From: Ensifer sp. LC11
GTDB lineage: Bacteria > Pseudomonadota > Alphaproteobacteria > Rhizobiales > Rhizobiaceae
Direction of reading: 5' to 3'
Length of the DNA: 64,000 bases
Assembly (NCBI RefSeq): GCF_001695835.1
Contig: NZ_MBSO01000004.1
Coordinates: 62,001 to 126,000, forward strand
Below are positions 51,693 through 60,425 of the stretch, piece by piece (the first letter of the stretch is position 1; every line of letters begins with the position of its first letter). Position numbers and translations under genes: made by a program. The notes below the pieces were generated by a model. It did not search any database and had not been told where the DNA came from. It was given only the letters and a program-made list of their open reading frames with translations.

Positions 51693-54600
51693 TCAGTGCG
51701 CCTCATCCCAGTTGGTCGCGGCGCGCGCATCGACCTTGAGCGGCACCTTCATGTCGAGCGCCGGCATCGCGGCGTTCTCCATCACGGAGACGACGATCGG
51801 AATGGTCTTTTCGACCTCTGCCTCCTCAACCTCGAAGATCAGTTCGTCATGCACCTGCAGCAACATGCGGGCCGAAAGCTTCGCCTCCGCCAGTGCCGGC
51901 TCCATCTTCACCATGGCGCGGCGGATGATGTCGGCCGCCGAGCCCTGGATCGGTGCGTTGATCGCGGCGCGTTCGTTGAAGGCACGATGCGACGGGATGG
52001 ACGAGCGAATATCGGGATAATGCGCGCGACGACCGAAGATGGTCTCGACATAGCCGTGCTCACGAGCAAAGGCCTTGGTGCCTTCCATATAATCGCGAAT
52101 GCCGGGGAAGCGCTCGAAGTAGCGCTTGATGTAATCGCCGGCTTCGGAGCGTTCGATCGACAGCTGATTGGCAAGGCCGAAGGCCGAGATGCCGTAGATG
52201 ATGCCGAAGTTGATGGCCTTGGCGCGCCGGCGGATTTCGCTCGGCATGCCCTCGACCGGCACGCCGAACATTTCGGACGCCGTCATCGCATGAATGTCGA
52301 CGCTGTCGGCGAAGGCCTGGCGCAGCTGCGGAATGTCGGCGACATGGGCGAGCACACGCAGTTCGATCTGGCTGTAGTCCGCCGAGACCAGCTTGTGGCC
52401 GGGTGTGGCGATGAAAGCCGTGCGGATCTTGCGGCCCTCGGCGGTGCGCACCGGAATGTTCTGAAGGTTCGGATCCGAGGACGACAGGCGGCCGGTTGTC
52501 GTGGCGGCGAGCGCATAGGACGTGTGCACCCGCTTCGTCTGCGGGTGGACGAAACCCGGAAGCGCATCGGTATAGGTGGACTTGAGCTTGGTCAGCTGCC
52601 GCCAGTCGACGATCTTGCGCGGCAGTTCATGGCCTTCGGCGGCGAGATCTTCCAGCACCTGCGCCGAGGTCGACCATTGCCCGGTCTTGGTCTTCGAGCC
52701 GCCGGCAAAGCCCATCTTGCCGAACAGGATGTCGCCGAGCTGCTTTGGCGAACCGATGGTGAAGGTTTCGCCGGCGAGCTTGTAGATCTCGTCCTCAAGC
52801 GCCGCTGCCCCTTGCGCCAGTTCACCCGAAAGCCGCGACAGGATCTGGCGATCGATGGTGATGCCACGGTCTTCCATGCGCGCGAGCACCGCGACCAGCG
52901 GTCGCTCCAGCCGCTCATAGACGCGTGTCAGTCCCTTGGCGACAAGCCGCGCCTTCAGGATGTGCCATAGCCTCAACGTGACGTCCGCATCCTCGGCGGC
53001 ATAGGCCGTTGCCCGGTCGATGTCGACGAAATCGAAGGTGACCGACGATTTGCCGCTGCCGGTGATGTCCTTGTAGGGGATCGGCTTGTGATTGAGCCAG
53101 CGTTCGGAGAGCGAGTCCATGCCGTGCGTGCCGTTGCCGGCGTCGACGACATAGGACATCAGCATGGTGTCGTCGAAGCTCTCCACGGTGATGCCGTGCC
53201 GCTTCATCACGAGGTAATCGTATTTCAGGTTCTGCGCGACCTTGAGGACCGATGGATCCTCCAGCAGCCGCTTCAGCCGGCTCAAGGCCTCGCCGACCGG
53301 GATCTGGTTTTCGGCCATCCCGCCACCAAGCAGATCACCGACGCCGGTCTTGTGAATCAGCGGAACATAGGCCGCACGGATCGAGGCACCCGTCGGATCG
53401 GGTCGATGGTCGGCGATCGCCAGCGAGAACCCGACGAGATCGGCCTGCATCGCATCGAGCGACGTCGTCTCCGTGTCGAAACCGACGACGCCGGCTTCTC
53501 GCGCAGCTGATATCCACTGGTCGAGGGTGGCGATGTCGCGGATCGTCACATAGCCGCTGTGATCGAACGGCGCCTTGGCGAAGACTTCCGCGCGGGCGGC
53601 GGCCAGCGCCTGCGGCGTGGCGTCTCCTGCGTCCGTTTCGCCGGAGCGCGACAGAACGGCAGCCGCTTCGGCCGCTTCACCGCGGACGACTGCCTTGGCG
53701 GCGGAACCGTTACTGACGGTCTTTGCTGCCTCTCCCTTGTCAAGGTCCGGACCACGCGCCTCCGCGCCCCATTCCACCGGTACATTGGCGGCATCGACGG
53801 CGTCTGTGTCGGTGCCCGTTGCCGTCGCGACACGGCGGGTCAGCGTCGTGAATTCCATCGCCTTCAAGAAAGCGATCAGCTTCGGTCCGTTCTGGGGTTC
53901 CAGGCCCAGCTCTTCCAGCGGGACATCGAGCGGCGTATCGGTCTTCAGCTCTACGAGCTGGCGCGACAGGCGCGCGAGATCGGCATTGGCGATGATGTTT
54001 TCGCGGCGCTTGGCCTGCTTGATTTCACCGGCGCGGGCAAGCAGCGTGTCGAGATCGCCGTACTCTTCCAGCAGCTGTGCCGCCGTCTTCGGGCCGATGC
54101 CGGGAATGCCGGGAACGTTGTCGGTCGAGTCACCGGTCATCGCCTGGAGATCGATCATCTTCTCCGGCGGCACGCCCCATTTCTCGATCACGTCAGGAAT
54201 CGAGATCTGCTTGTCCTTCATGCTGTCGTACATCGAGACGTTCGGCGTGACGAGCTGCATCAGGTCCTTGTCGGACGAGATGATGGTGACGCTGGCGCCC
54301 GCCTTTTCGGCAAGGCGCGTATAGGTCGCGATCAGATCGTCGGCCTCATAGCCTTCCTTTTCGATGCAAGGCAGGTTGAAGGCGCGGGTCGCATGGCGGA
54401 TCAGGCCGAACTGCGGAATGAGGTCTTCCGGCGGGGCGGTACGGTTGGCCTTGTACTGATCGTAGAGCGCATTGCGGAAGGTCTTCGACGAATAGTCGAA
54501 GATGACCGCGAAGTGCGTCGGCGTGACGCCGACCGACGTGTCGCGCGCATCGGTGAGCAGCTTCCACAACATGTTGCAGAAACCCGATACCGCATTGACG

Positions 54601-54701
54601 GGAAGGCCGTCGGACTTGCGGTTGAGCGGTGGAATGGCGTGGAACGCCCGGAAGATGAATCCTGAGCCGTCGACGAGGAAGAGATGATCACCGTTTTTCA
54701 T
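51693..54701 (-). CDS. polA: DNA polymerase I
   Basis: PolA removes primers and fills gaps. The 1002-residue protein has a 5'-3' exonuclease domain (about 1-290; SSDKDLMQLV, DSTDNVPGIPGIGPKTAAQLL), an Ala/Glu-rich linker (about 295-380), a 3'-5' exonuclease domain with the DxE motif intact (GFDTETTSLDAM) and the polymerase domain with motif A DYSQIELRVLAH, motif B RRRAKAINFGIIYGIS and motif C QVHDELIFEV. It is about 75 residues longer than the E. coli enzyme, mainly the linker. Proofreading should be active. The ATG at 54699-54701 is chosen over an upstream TTG. Monocistronic. Confidence 0.97.
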   Translation of the reverse strand: MKNGDHLFLVDGSGFIFRAFHAIPPLNRKSDGLPVNAVSGFCNMLWKLLTDARDTSVGVTPTHFAVIFDYSSKTFRNALYDQYKANRTAPPEDLIPQFGLIRHATRAFNLPCIEKEGYEADDLIATYTRLAEKAGASVTIISSDKDLMQLVTPNVSMYDSMKDKQISIPDVIEKWGVPPEKMIDLQAMTGDSTDNVPGIPGIGPKTAAQLLEEYGDLDTLLARAGEIKQAKRRENIIANADLARLSRQLVELKTDTPLDVPLEELGLEPQNGPKLIAFLKAMEFTTLTRRVATATGTDTDAVDAANVPVEWGAEARGPDLDKGEAAKTVSNGSAAKAVVRGEAAEAAAVLSRSGETDAGDATPQALAAARAEVFAKAPFDHSGYVTIRDIATLDQWISAAREAGVVGFDTETTSLDAMQADLVGFSLAIADHRPDPTGASIRAAYVPLIHKTGVGDLLGGGMAENQIPVGEALSRLKRLLEDPSVLKVAQNLKYDYLVMKRHGITVESFDDTMLMSYVVDAGNGTHGMDSLSERWLNHKPIPYKDITGSGKSSVTFDFVDIDRATAYAAEDADVTLRLWHILKARLVAKGLTRVYERLERPLVAVLARMEDRGITIDRQILSRLSGELAQGAAALEDEIYKLAGETFTIGSPKQLGDILFGKMGFAGGSKTKTGQWSTSAQVLEDLAAEGHELPRKIVDWRQLTKLKSTYTDALPGFVHPQTKRVHTSYALAATTTGRLSSSDPNLQNIPVRTAEGRKIRTAFIATPGHKLVSADYSQIELRVLAHVADIPQLRQAFADSVDIHAMTASEMFGVPVEGMPSEIRRRAKAINFGIIYGISAFGLANQLSIERSEAGDYIKRYFERFPGIRDYMEGTKAFAREHGYVETIFGRRAHYPDIRSSIPSHRAFNERAAINAPIQGSAADIIRRAMVKMEPALAEAKLSARMLLQVHDELIFEVEEAEVEKTIPIVVSVMENAAMPALDMKVPLKVDARAATNWDEAH

Positions 54702-54926
54702 GGGCAAATGGATAGCGCGGGGTGAGACAAAGGTCCATTGCGGTTTTCCCGCGCAACACTACATTTCGAGCCGGAAAGCAAAGCGCCTGATCACCACCGG
54801 CGATGGTGACTGACGGTCCTCTTTCGCGCTGTCGGAGCGGCATTTGAGCGACGGCTGGGGCCGGCCCGGCTTTCACGCAAACGTTACGCATTTGTAATGT
54901 CCGATTCGCCCGACCTATCCTTGAAA

Positions 54927-55102
54927 AGCCACATTTGACTCCTCAAATCCTAGTCAACGGCACCGAGTGATGCCGTCTTCTGGTGATTGGCCTGTCCCCC
55001 GCCCGCACCAGATGAGGACAAAGGCCTTATCCCCCTCTCCGGGCCTTTGTCCCGTTTTCAGGAAGCCGCCACGGCGCCGCCTCCGCGCCGTGGCGGTTTT
55101 TT
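54927..55102 (+). ncRNA. Candidate sRNA between polA and a MarR gene (alpha-r7-like)
   Basis: This gene-free region on the plus strand contains a run of hairpins: TTGACT/AGTCAA with loop CTCC (54935-54957), CGGCA/TGCCG (54958-54975), an 11-bp stem GGACAAAGGCC/GGCCTTTGTCC (55016-55052, then CGTTTT) and the strong terminator at 55066-55102. A TTGTAA-17 bp-CTATCC promoter lies at about 54892-54920. From memory, the rhizobial sRNA family alpha-r7 (Smr7C) is encoded between polA and a MarR gene; position and structure agree. Ends are estimates; a shorter RNA ending near 55057 is possible. Confidence 0.55.
55066..55102 (+). terminator. Strong Rho-independent terminator with no gene upstream
   Basis: CCGCCACGGCGC (55066-55077) pairs with GCGCCGTGGCGG (55085-55096), 12 bp, followed by TTTTTTG. 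No plus-strand protein gene precedes it, so it supports the sRNA call. Confidence 0.85.
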
Positions 55103-55220
55103 GTTTTGCCGGGGCAGGGTCCAATCAGGCCCGCTCAAATCGGAGTGAGTGCGGCTGGAACCAAGGTACATCGCCTGCATTGTAACTTGTCTTCATGGCG
55201 GTTCGAGCGTACCGATAGGC

Positions 55221-55664
55221 ATGGCCTTCAATCGTATGGAATCTGCGACCTACCTGGCCAGCCTTTTGGCGAAGGGCTTTTCGCGCGCGCTTCACGAGCG
55301 CGGCCAGAAGCTTGGGTTCGCGCCCGGACAATTTCCCATCCTGCTCGAGCTTTGGGCCGAAGAAGGCCTCACTCAGAAGCAACTGCTCGATCGGCTCGAT
55401 ATCGAACAGGCGACGATGGCCAACACACTTGCGCGCATGGAGCGCGACGGGCTCATCGTCCGCCGCAAACACCCGCAGGACAAGCGTTCGCAGCAGGTTT
55501 TCCTCACCGAACGGGCGAAGGAGATGGAGGCAGCCGCGAAAGAAGCAGCGCTTGCCGCCGACCAGTCGCTGCTTTCCGGCCTCAGAAACTTCGAGCGCGA
55601 GCTGATGCTTGAATATATGCGCATGGCGCTCGCCAGCATGGCGCGCGGCGACGGCCGCGTCTGA
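55221..55664 (+). CDS. MarR-family transcriptional regulator
   Basis: A 147-residue winged-helix protein: MESATYLASLLAKGFSRALHERGQKLGFAPGQFPILLELWAEEGLTQKQLLDRLDIEQATMANTLARMERDGLIVRRKHPQDKRSQQVFLTERAKE carries the whole MarR core including the wing (HPQDKRSQQV). Targets and ligand are unknown; phenolic or oxidative signals are typical. The ATG at 55221 is chosen by family alignment; the ribosome-binding site is weak, and ATG 55236 is an alternative. It follows the terminated sRNA region. Confidence 0.9.
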   Translation: MAFNRMESATYLASLLAKGFSRALHERGQKLGFAPGQFPILLELWAEEGLTQKQLLDRLDIEQATMANTLARMERDGLIVRRKHPQDKRSQQVFLTERAKEMEAAAKEAALAADQSLLSGLRNFERELMLEYMRMALASMARGDGRV

Positions 55665-55867
55665 ACTCCCTGCTCTGATCGTTCCATCAAAAAATTTGGC
55701 TTAAAGCCGGTGGCGTCTGGCTCTAAACCAGAGCAGCCGCGCCGAGCGAGCCAGCGGGCGTGAAGGCATGCGGCGCTGTGAAGCCACTGGATGATTTTGC
55801 GCGCAAAAGCGATTTCGATTTGCCGCTACTTGCAGTAGGTTCCGGCAAAACCGAAGCAAGGATATGC

Positions 55868-57259
55868 ATGATGGCACACATCACCTCCGTACTTGAACGC
55901 GCAGACGCCAACCTGCCTGACAGCCTCGACCGGCTGTTCGATCTCGTTCGGATCAAGTCGATCTCGACCGACCCGGCCTTCAAGGCCGAATGCCGCAAGG
56001 CAGCCGAATGGCTGGTGGCGGAACTCAACACCCTCGGCTTTGCCGCGTCGGTGCGCGACACGCCCGGTCATCCGATGGTCGTCGCCCATCACGACGGCGC
56101 GAGGCCCGATGCGCCGCACGTCCTCTTCTACGGTCACTACGACGTCCAGCCGGTCGACCCGCTGAACCTCTGGGACACCGATCCCTTCGAGCCCGGCATC
56201 AAGGAAATCGAGCCCGGTCGCAAGGTGATCACCGGCCGCGGCACGGCCGACGACAAGGGTCAGCTTTTGACGTTCGTCGAGGCGGTTCGCGCCTACAAGG
56301 ACGTTCATGGCGCCCTGCCCTGCCGCGTCACCATTCTCTTCGAAGGCGAAGAGGAATCCGGCTCGCCGTCGCTGAAGCCCTTCCTCGAAGCCAATGCCGC
56401 TGAGCTTAAGGCCGACTATGCGCTGGTCTGCGACACCAGCATGTGGGACCGGGACACGCCCGCGATCTCTGCCGGCCTGCGTGGCCTCGTCGGTGAGGAA
56501 GTCATCATCAAGGCTGCCGACCGTGACCTGCATTCGGGTTACTTCGGTGGTGCCGCCGCAAACCCGATCCGTATCCTGACGACCATTCTCGCCGGCCTCC
56601 ACGACGAAAACAGCCGCGTGACGCTCCCCGGCTTCTACGACGGCGTCGAAGAAACCCCGGCCCAGATCAAGGCCGCCTGGGAGACGCTCGGTCAAACGGC
56701 GGAAAAATTCCTTGGCGAAATCGGCCTGTCGATCCCGTCGGGCGAAAAGAACCGCTCGGTGCTGGAACTGACCTGGGCGCGCCCGACCGCCGAAGTCAAC
56801 GGCATCACCGGCGGCTATACCGGCGAAGGCTTCAAGACGGTGATTGCGGCGGAGGCTTCCGCGAAGGTGTCCTTCCGGCTCGTCGGCAACCAGAACCCGG
56901 AAAAGATCCGCGAGGCCTTCCGCGCCTATGTCCGCTCCAAGGTGCCGGCGGATTGCTCGGTGGAGTTCCATGCTCACGGCGGCTCTCCGGCCATCCACCT
57001 GCCCTACGAATCGCCGCTGCTCAACACGGCGAAGACGGCACTTTCCGACGAATGGCCGAAGCCCGCCGTCATCATCGGCATGGGTGGATCGATCCCGATC
57101 GTCGGCGATTTCCAGAAGATGCTCGGCATGGAATCGCTGCTCGTCGGCTTCGGTCTCTCCGACGACCGCATCCACTCGCCGAACGAAAAATACGAGCTGC
57201 AGTCCTATCACAAGGGCATCCGCTCCTGGATCCGCATCCTGGACGCGCTTGCGGCCTGA
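55868..57259 (+). CDS. M20-family metallopeptidase (dipeptidase/deacylase)
   Basis: A 463-residue zinc hydrolase of the M20 family. Metal ligands appear in LFYGHYDVQPVDP (His, Asp), RGTADDKGQ, FEGEEESGSPSL (catalytic and metal Glu), the DTSMWDRD segment and the C-terminal HSPNEKYEL (His). A dimerisation lid domain lies between about 200 and 320. It resembles CNDP/dipeptidase-like M20 proteins that cleave dipeptides or N-acyl amino acids. The substrate is unknown. AGGA precedes the ATG at 55868 by 5 bases; ATG 55871 is also possible. Confidence 0.92.
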   Translation: MMAHITSVLERADANLPDSLDRLFDLVRIKSISTDPAFKAECRKAAEWLVAELNTLGFAASVRDTPGHPMVVAHHDGARPDAPHVLFYGHYDVQPVDPLNLWDTDPFEPGIKEIEPGRKVITGRGTADDKGQLLTFVEAVRAYKDVHGALPCRVTILFEGEEESGSPSLKPFLEANAAELKADYALVCDTSMWDRDTPAISAGLRGLVGEEVIIKAADRDLHSGYFGGAAANPIRILTTILAGLHDENSRVTLPGFYDGVEETPAQIKAAWETLGQTAEKFLGEIGLSIPSGEKNRSVLELTWARPTAEVNGITGGYTGEGFKTVIAAEASAKVSFRLVGNQNPEKIREAFRAYVRSKVPADCSVEFHAHGGSPAIHLPYESPLLNTAKTALSDEWPKPAVIIGMGGSIPIVGDFQKMLGMESLLVGFGLSDDRIHSPNEKYELQSYHKGIRSWIRILDALAA

Positions 57260-57267
57260 GGCGGTCA

Positions 57268-57315
57268 GAGCGGGATGAGAGAAAGTGTGGGCGGTTTTCC
57301 GCTCACCTCCCGCTC
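57268..57315 (+). repeat. Dispersed palindromic repeat after the M20 gene
   Basis: GAGCGGGA (57268-57275) and TCCCGCTC (57308-57315) bound a unit whose core AAAGTGTGGGCGGTTTTCCG (57282-57301) recurs, with slight change, in the repeats at 51605-51691. The rest of the gap to 57620 has a GGCGGC-ACC-GCCGCC hairpin but no gene. Confidence 0.6.
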
Positions 57316-57542
57316 AACTCGACAAGCCGCGGCGGAACGCTCCGCTGCGGCCCTTCGACCACGGCGGCACCGCCGCCAAAGATGCAACCCTTTCGCGCAT
57401 CAGGTCTGCCGGTACGTGCGCCTTGTGGCCCGGTCGGTGCCAAGCCGGCGGTTTACCGTTTCCCCTTCACCGTTTCCCGGCCGTTTCTCGACCCTGGAAT
57501 GACCTTCAATCCTTGACCTCCGGGGTCTCAGGTGCTTCCTTT

Positions 57543-57560
57543 TTGTGAAACACATCACAA
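57543..57560. promoter_or_regulatory. CRP/FNR-like palindrome
   Basis: TTGTGA-AACACA-TCACAA is a perfect palindrome in its half-sites, and its core equals the TGTGA-N6-TCACA form of the enterobacterial CRP consensus. It lies in the gap upstream of the YbhN-type gene. Whether a rhizobial CRP/FNR protein binds it is unknown. Confidence 0.45.
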
Positions 57561-57620
57561 AGGGAAATCGGATCGTTGGCAAGGGTAAGGACCGAAGCGG
57601 CGCGCTGCGGGCGTGACGCT

Positions 57621-57740
57621 ATGACAAGGCGGTTTGGCAGAAAGGGCTTCTTCGCTCTGGGAACCTCAAGGGCGGCAGCAACCAAGCTGTCCGCCGAGCG
57701 CCGCGTCCTCCCCCTCACGTCGATCGCGATGCCGGCATGA
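57621..57740 (+). CDS. Possible 39-codon upstream ORF coupled to the YbhN-type gene
   Basis: An ATG at 57621 opens a basic 39-residue peptide (MTRRFGRKGFFALG at the start) whose TGA overlaps the ATG of the next gene (ATGA). The next gene lacks a good ribosome-binding site, which would fit coupling. There is no clear Shine-Dalgarno site for the small ORF either, so it is only a candidate. Confidence 0.3.
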   Translation: MTRRFGRKGFFALGTSRAAATKLSAERRVLPLTSIAMPA

Positions 57741-58696
57741 AGAGGCTGCAGACCTATTTCTGGCCTGTCGTCGGGCTTCTGGCGATCCTCTTTTCGGTAA
57801 ACGCGCTCTATCATGAGCTTCGCGGCCTGTCGCTCGACGAGTTCCTCGCGAGCTTCAATGCGATTTCGCTCGAAAGCTGGCTGCTTGCGATTGGCTCGAC
57901 GCTGGTCGCCTATGCAGCGCTTGCCGCCTATGACCGGCTGGCGCTCGACCATCTTGGCCACCGCATCTCGCTGTGGTTCATCACGCTCTGCTCGTTCACC
58001 ACCTACGCGCTTTCGCACAATCTCGGCGCCTCGGTCTTTTCCGGCGCGGTCGTGCGTTACCGCGCCTACCGATCCAAGGGGTTGTCGCCGGGCGAAGTCG
58101 GCGTGCTCGTCGCCTTCTGCTCCTTTACCTTCACGCTCGGCACGCTTGTGCTTTCGGCCGTCGTGCTGCTGGTGCGGCCCGACATCATCGAGCGCTTCGC
58201 GGAATTCCTGCCGGTGGAAATGTCGCTGACGACGGGTGTGCTCATCCTCATCGTCATCGGGCTTTACGTCATCGGCAGTCTCGTCGGCCTTCCCTCGTTC
58301 CGCACGCGCTGGTTCCAGCTTCACTACCCGAAGCCGAAGATCGTGTTCCGGCAATTGGTGATCGCGCCAGTGGAACTGATCGGCGCCGCCGGGATCATCT
58401 ATTTCGCGCTGCCGGAAGCCGGAAATCCGGGCTACATCGTCATCCTCGGGATTTTCCTCGCCTCCTTTTCAGCCGCCCTTCTTTCGCATGCACCTGGCGG
58501 GCTTGGCGTGCTCGAACTGATCTTCATCGCCGCATTGCCGGAAATGGACCCGGCCGCCGTTCTTGCGGCACTTGCGATTTTCCGGCTGCTCTACCTGATC
58601 ATTCCCTTCATCCTGGCGCTGGTAGTGATCCTCGTCTTCGAACGGGCGCGCTTCGTCGCGCAGCGACATCACCCCGGCGGAACTGATCTTCATTAA
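57737..58696 (+). CDS. YbhN/UPF0104-family membrane protein (MprF flippase-like domain)
   Basis: A 319-residue membrane protein with about eight hydrophobic helices, of the lysylphosphatidylglycerol synthase transmembrane family. Signatures are YALSHNLGASVFSGAVVRYRAYRSKGLSPGEV and LLSHAPGGLGVLELIFIAALP. It matches only the flippase half of MprF/LpiA; the soluble aminoacyl-transferase domain is missing, as in E. coli YbhN. A role in lipid movement or cardiolipin supply is inferred from the family. No good ribosome-binding site is seen before the ATG. Confidence 0.88.
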   Translation: MKRLQTYFWPVVGLLAILFSVNALYHELRGLSLDEFLASFNAISLESWLLAIGSTLVAYAALAAYDRLALDHLGHRISLWFITLCSFTTYALSHNLGASVFSGAVVRYRAYRSKGLSPGEVGVLVAFCSFTFTLGTLVLSAVVLLVRPDIIERFAEFLPVEMSLTTGVLILIVIGLYVIGSLVGLPSFRTRWFQLHYPKPKIVFRQLVIAPVELIGAAGIIYFALPEAGNPGYIVILGIFLASFSAALLSHAPGGLGVLELIFIAALPEMDPAAVLAALAIFRLLYLIIPFILALVVILVFERARFVAQRHHPGGTDLH

Positions 58697-58722
58697 GAAG
58701 GCGGCTCAGCGATCTTGCGCAA

Positions 58723-59211
58723 TCAGGGTGCGTTGCAGACGCCGGGCACCGCCTGCTCGAGCGGTCCCTTCACTTCCCGAAGCCGCGCGGCTTCGATCTG
58801 GTAGGGCGTAAACGGCGGTACCTGCAAGGACGGATTGATGATGCGCGCGACGTAGCAACCGGCGAAGAACCGAACCCGCGATCGTTTCTCGACGGACTTC
58901 ACCGCGACCGGGACAGCCGCATAGATGCTGCCGGCGCCAGCCTCCGTCCTGACCTTGCCGATCTTCACCTCGACGGAGACGGTGCGCGCATAGCCACGGG
59001 TGAAGGTCTGGAAACCGCCGACCGGTTTCGATTCACCGAAGTAGCCATAGGCGCGGGCAAATTCCTTGCGATTGATGGCGTTGTAAAGCGAGCGAACGAG
59101 GGCAGCGCCATCGGAGCGGTCGTCGATATAGCCGACGCTGTCCTGTGCCACGGCACCGCTGTTCAGCGCTGCGAAGGCGCTGAGCGCGATGACGGTGGAT
59201 CGTAGCTTCAT
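58723..59211 (-). CDS. Secreted hypothetical protein
   Basis: A 162-residue protein with a signal peptide (MKLRSTVIALSAFAALNSGAVA, cleavage before QDS). The mature part has GAALVRSLYNAINRKEFARAYGYFGE, suggestive of a small NTF2/SnoaL-like helix-start domain, followed by strands with GYARTVSVEVKIGKV, and two cysteines (GCYVAR, GVCNAP) that could form a disulfide. The family is not recognised. AAGGAGG stands about 5 bases before the ATG at 59209-59211. It is convergent with the YbhN-type gene. Confidence 0.75.
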   Translation of the reverse strand: MKLRSTVIALSAFAALNSGAVAQDSVGYIDDRSDGAALVRSLYNAINRKEFARAYGYFGESKPVGGFQTFTRGYARTVSVEVKIGKVRTEAGAGSIYAAVPVAVKSVEKRSRVRFFAGCYVARIINPSLQVPPFTPYQIEAARLREVKGPLEQAVPGVCNAP

Positions 59212-59298
59212 GCGGCCCTCCTTCGCGTCGGCTCGCACCCGAGCACAACAATAAGGCGAAGCCATAGCAGGATTCGCGGAAATATCGTCGATCGGAGG

Positions 59299-60213
59299 TC
59301 AGGCGGGCGGCAAGCCGGCCCGGCGGCGGGCGACGACGCGCTCGCGCCACACGGTGAAGATACCGGCGGCGACCACCAGCACGGAGCCTGCGATCATGTT
59401 GACCGTCAGCGTCTCGCTGAAGAGCGTCACGCCCATGATCGAAGCGAAGACGAGCTGCAGATAGGTCAGCGGCTGGACGGCCACCGCATCGAGGACCTCG
59501 TAGGCACGAATGAGGAAGTAATGGCTGGAGGAGCCGGTGATGCAGAGCAGCAGCATCCAGCCCCAATCTGCGGGCGAAAGCGTGACCCAGAAGAAAGGGC
59601 CGACCAGACTGATCGCCGCGGCACCGACGACGCCGGTGTAAAAGAAACTGGTCATCGCCGAATCCTGCCGGCTGACGAGCCGCGTGACGATGACGTAGAG
59701 CGCAAACAGGAGGGCCGCTCCGAGTGGCAGCAGGAAGGTTTGCTCGAACGCGCCTTCGGCAGGCTTCAGGATGAGAAGCACGCCGCCGAGGCCAACCGAG
59801 ATCGCCAGCCAACGCCGCCAGCCGACCCGCTCGCCCAGCAACGGCATCGAAAGCAGCGCTACGAACAAAGGCGTCGCCGCAAGGATCGCCTGCGAATGGG
59901 CAAGCCCCACCCATGTAAACGAGGTGATGACCATGACGATCTGGGTCGGCAGCAACACGCCACGCAAAATCTGAAGCCATGGTCTCTTGGTTGTCGCCGT
60001 GACTTTCAGGCCTTCCTTGGTGCGCGCGGCAAGCGCGATCGCAAAGAGCGCGAAGGCCCAGTACCGAATCATCGCCACGAAGACCGGCGGATAGATTGCG
60101 CCCAGATGCTTGGAGATGCCGTCCTGGATCGAGAAAATCACGATCGCCAGAAGTATGAAAACGTAACCGTTTGCTTTTGAAGGCTTGAAAGCTTGGGAAG
60201 CCGTGGACGTCAT
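59299..60213 (-). CDS. EamA/DMT-superfamily transporter
   Basis: A 304-residue membrane protein with ten helices in two EamA repeats: first repeat from YVFILLAIVIFSIQDGISKHL to GGVLLILKP, second from FLLPLGAALLFALYVIVTRL to GIFTVWRERVV. The family exports metabolites such as amino acids or nucleotide-sugars; the substrate here is unknown. The ATG at 60211-60213 begins a protein of normal family length; a longer frame upstream runs into the sRNA gene at 60303. The C-terminus is basic. Confidence 0.88.
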   Translation of the reverse strand: MTSTASQAFKPSKANGYVFILLAIVIFSIQDGISKHLGAIYPPVFVAMIRYWAFALFAIALAARTKEGLKVTATTKRPWLQILRGVLLPTQIVMVITSFTWVGLAHSQAILAATPLFVALLSMPLLGERVGWRRWLAISVGLGGVLLILKPAEGAFEQTFLLPLGAALLFALYVIVTRLVSRQDSAMTSFFYTGVVGAAAISLVGPFFWVTLSPADWGWMLLLCITGSSSHYFLIRAYEVLDAVAVQPLTYLQLVFASIMGVTLFSETLTVNMIAGSVLVVAAGIFTVWRERVVARRRAGLPPA

Positions 60214-60302
60214 GGCACGCCGATACCTGCATGAACCTGCCGCACCGCCGGTCGCGCGCGACGAACGCCACTTACATGGAAACACGGGCGCATTCGAGAC
60301 AT

Positions 60303-60419
60303 GAAAAGAGCCCCGTGTGGGAGGAGGTACACGGGGCTCTCGAACTTGATCGATGACTGGGAGGAGGAGTGCCATCGACCCGCATCGGGCGCCGCGGGAG
60401 GAGGTGCAGCGCTTCGATA
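60303..60419 (-). ncRNA. Trans-acting sRNA of the alpha-r14 (NfeR1-like) type
   Basis: The minus strand carries CCTCCTCCC three times (at about 60396-60404, 60360-60368 and 60319-60327), each an anti-Shine-Dalgarno motif. The last sits in the loop of a 12-bp stem AGAGCCCCGTGT/ACACGGGGCTCT followed by TTTT, a Rho-independent terminator. A consensus promoter precedes it. Three such motifs in about 115-125 nt is, from memory, the hallmark of alpha-r14 sRNAs such as NfeR1 of S. meliloti, which regulate many transporter mRNAs under osmotic stress and in symbiosis. Confidence 0.85.
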
Positions 60420-60425
60420 AGTCAT

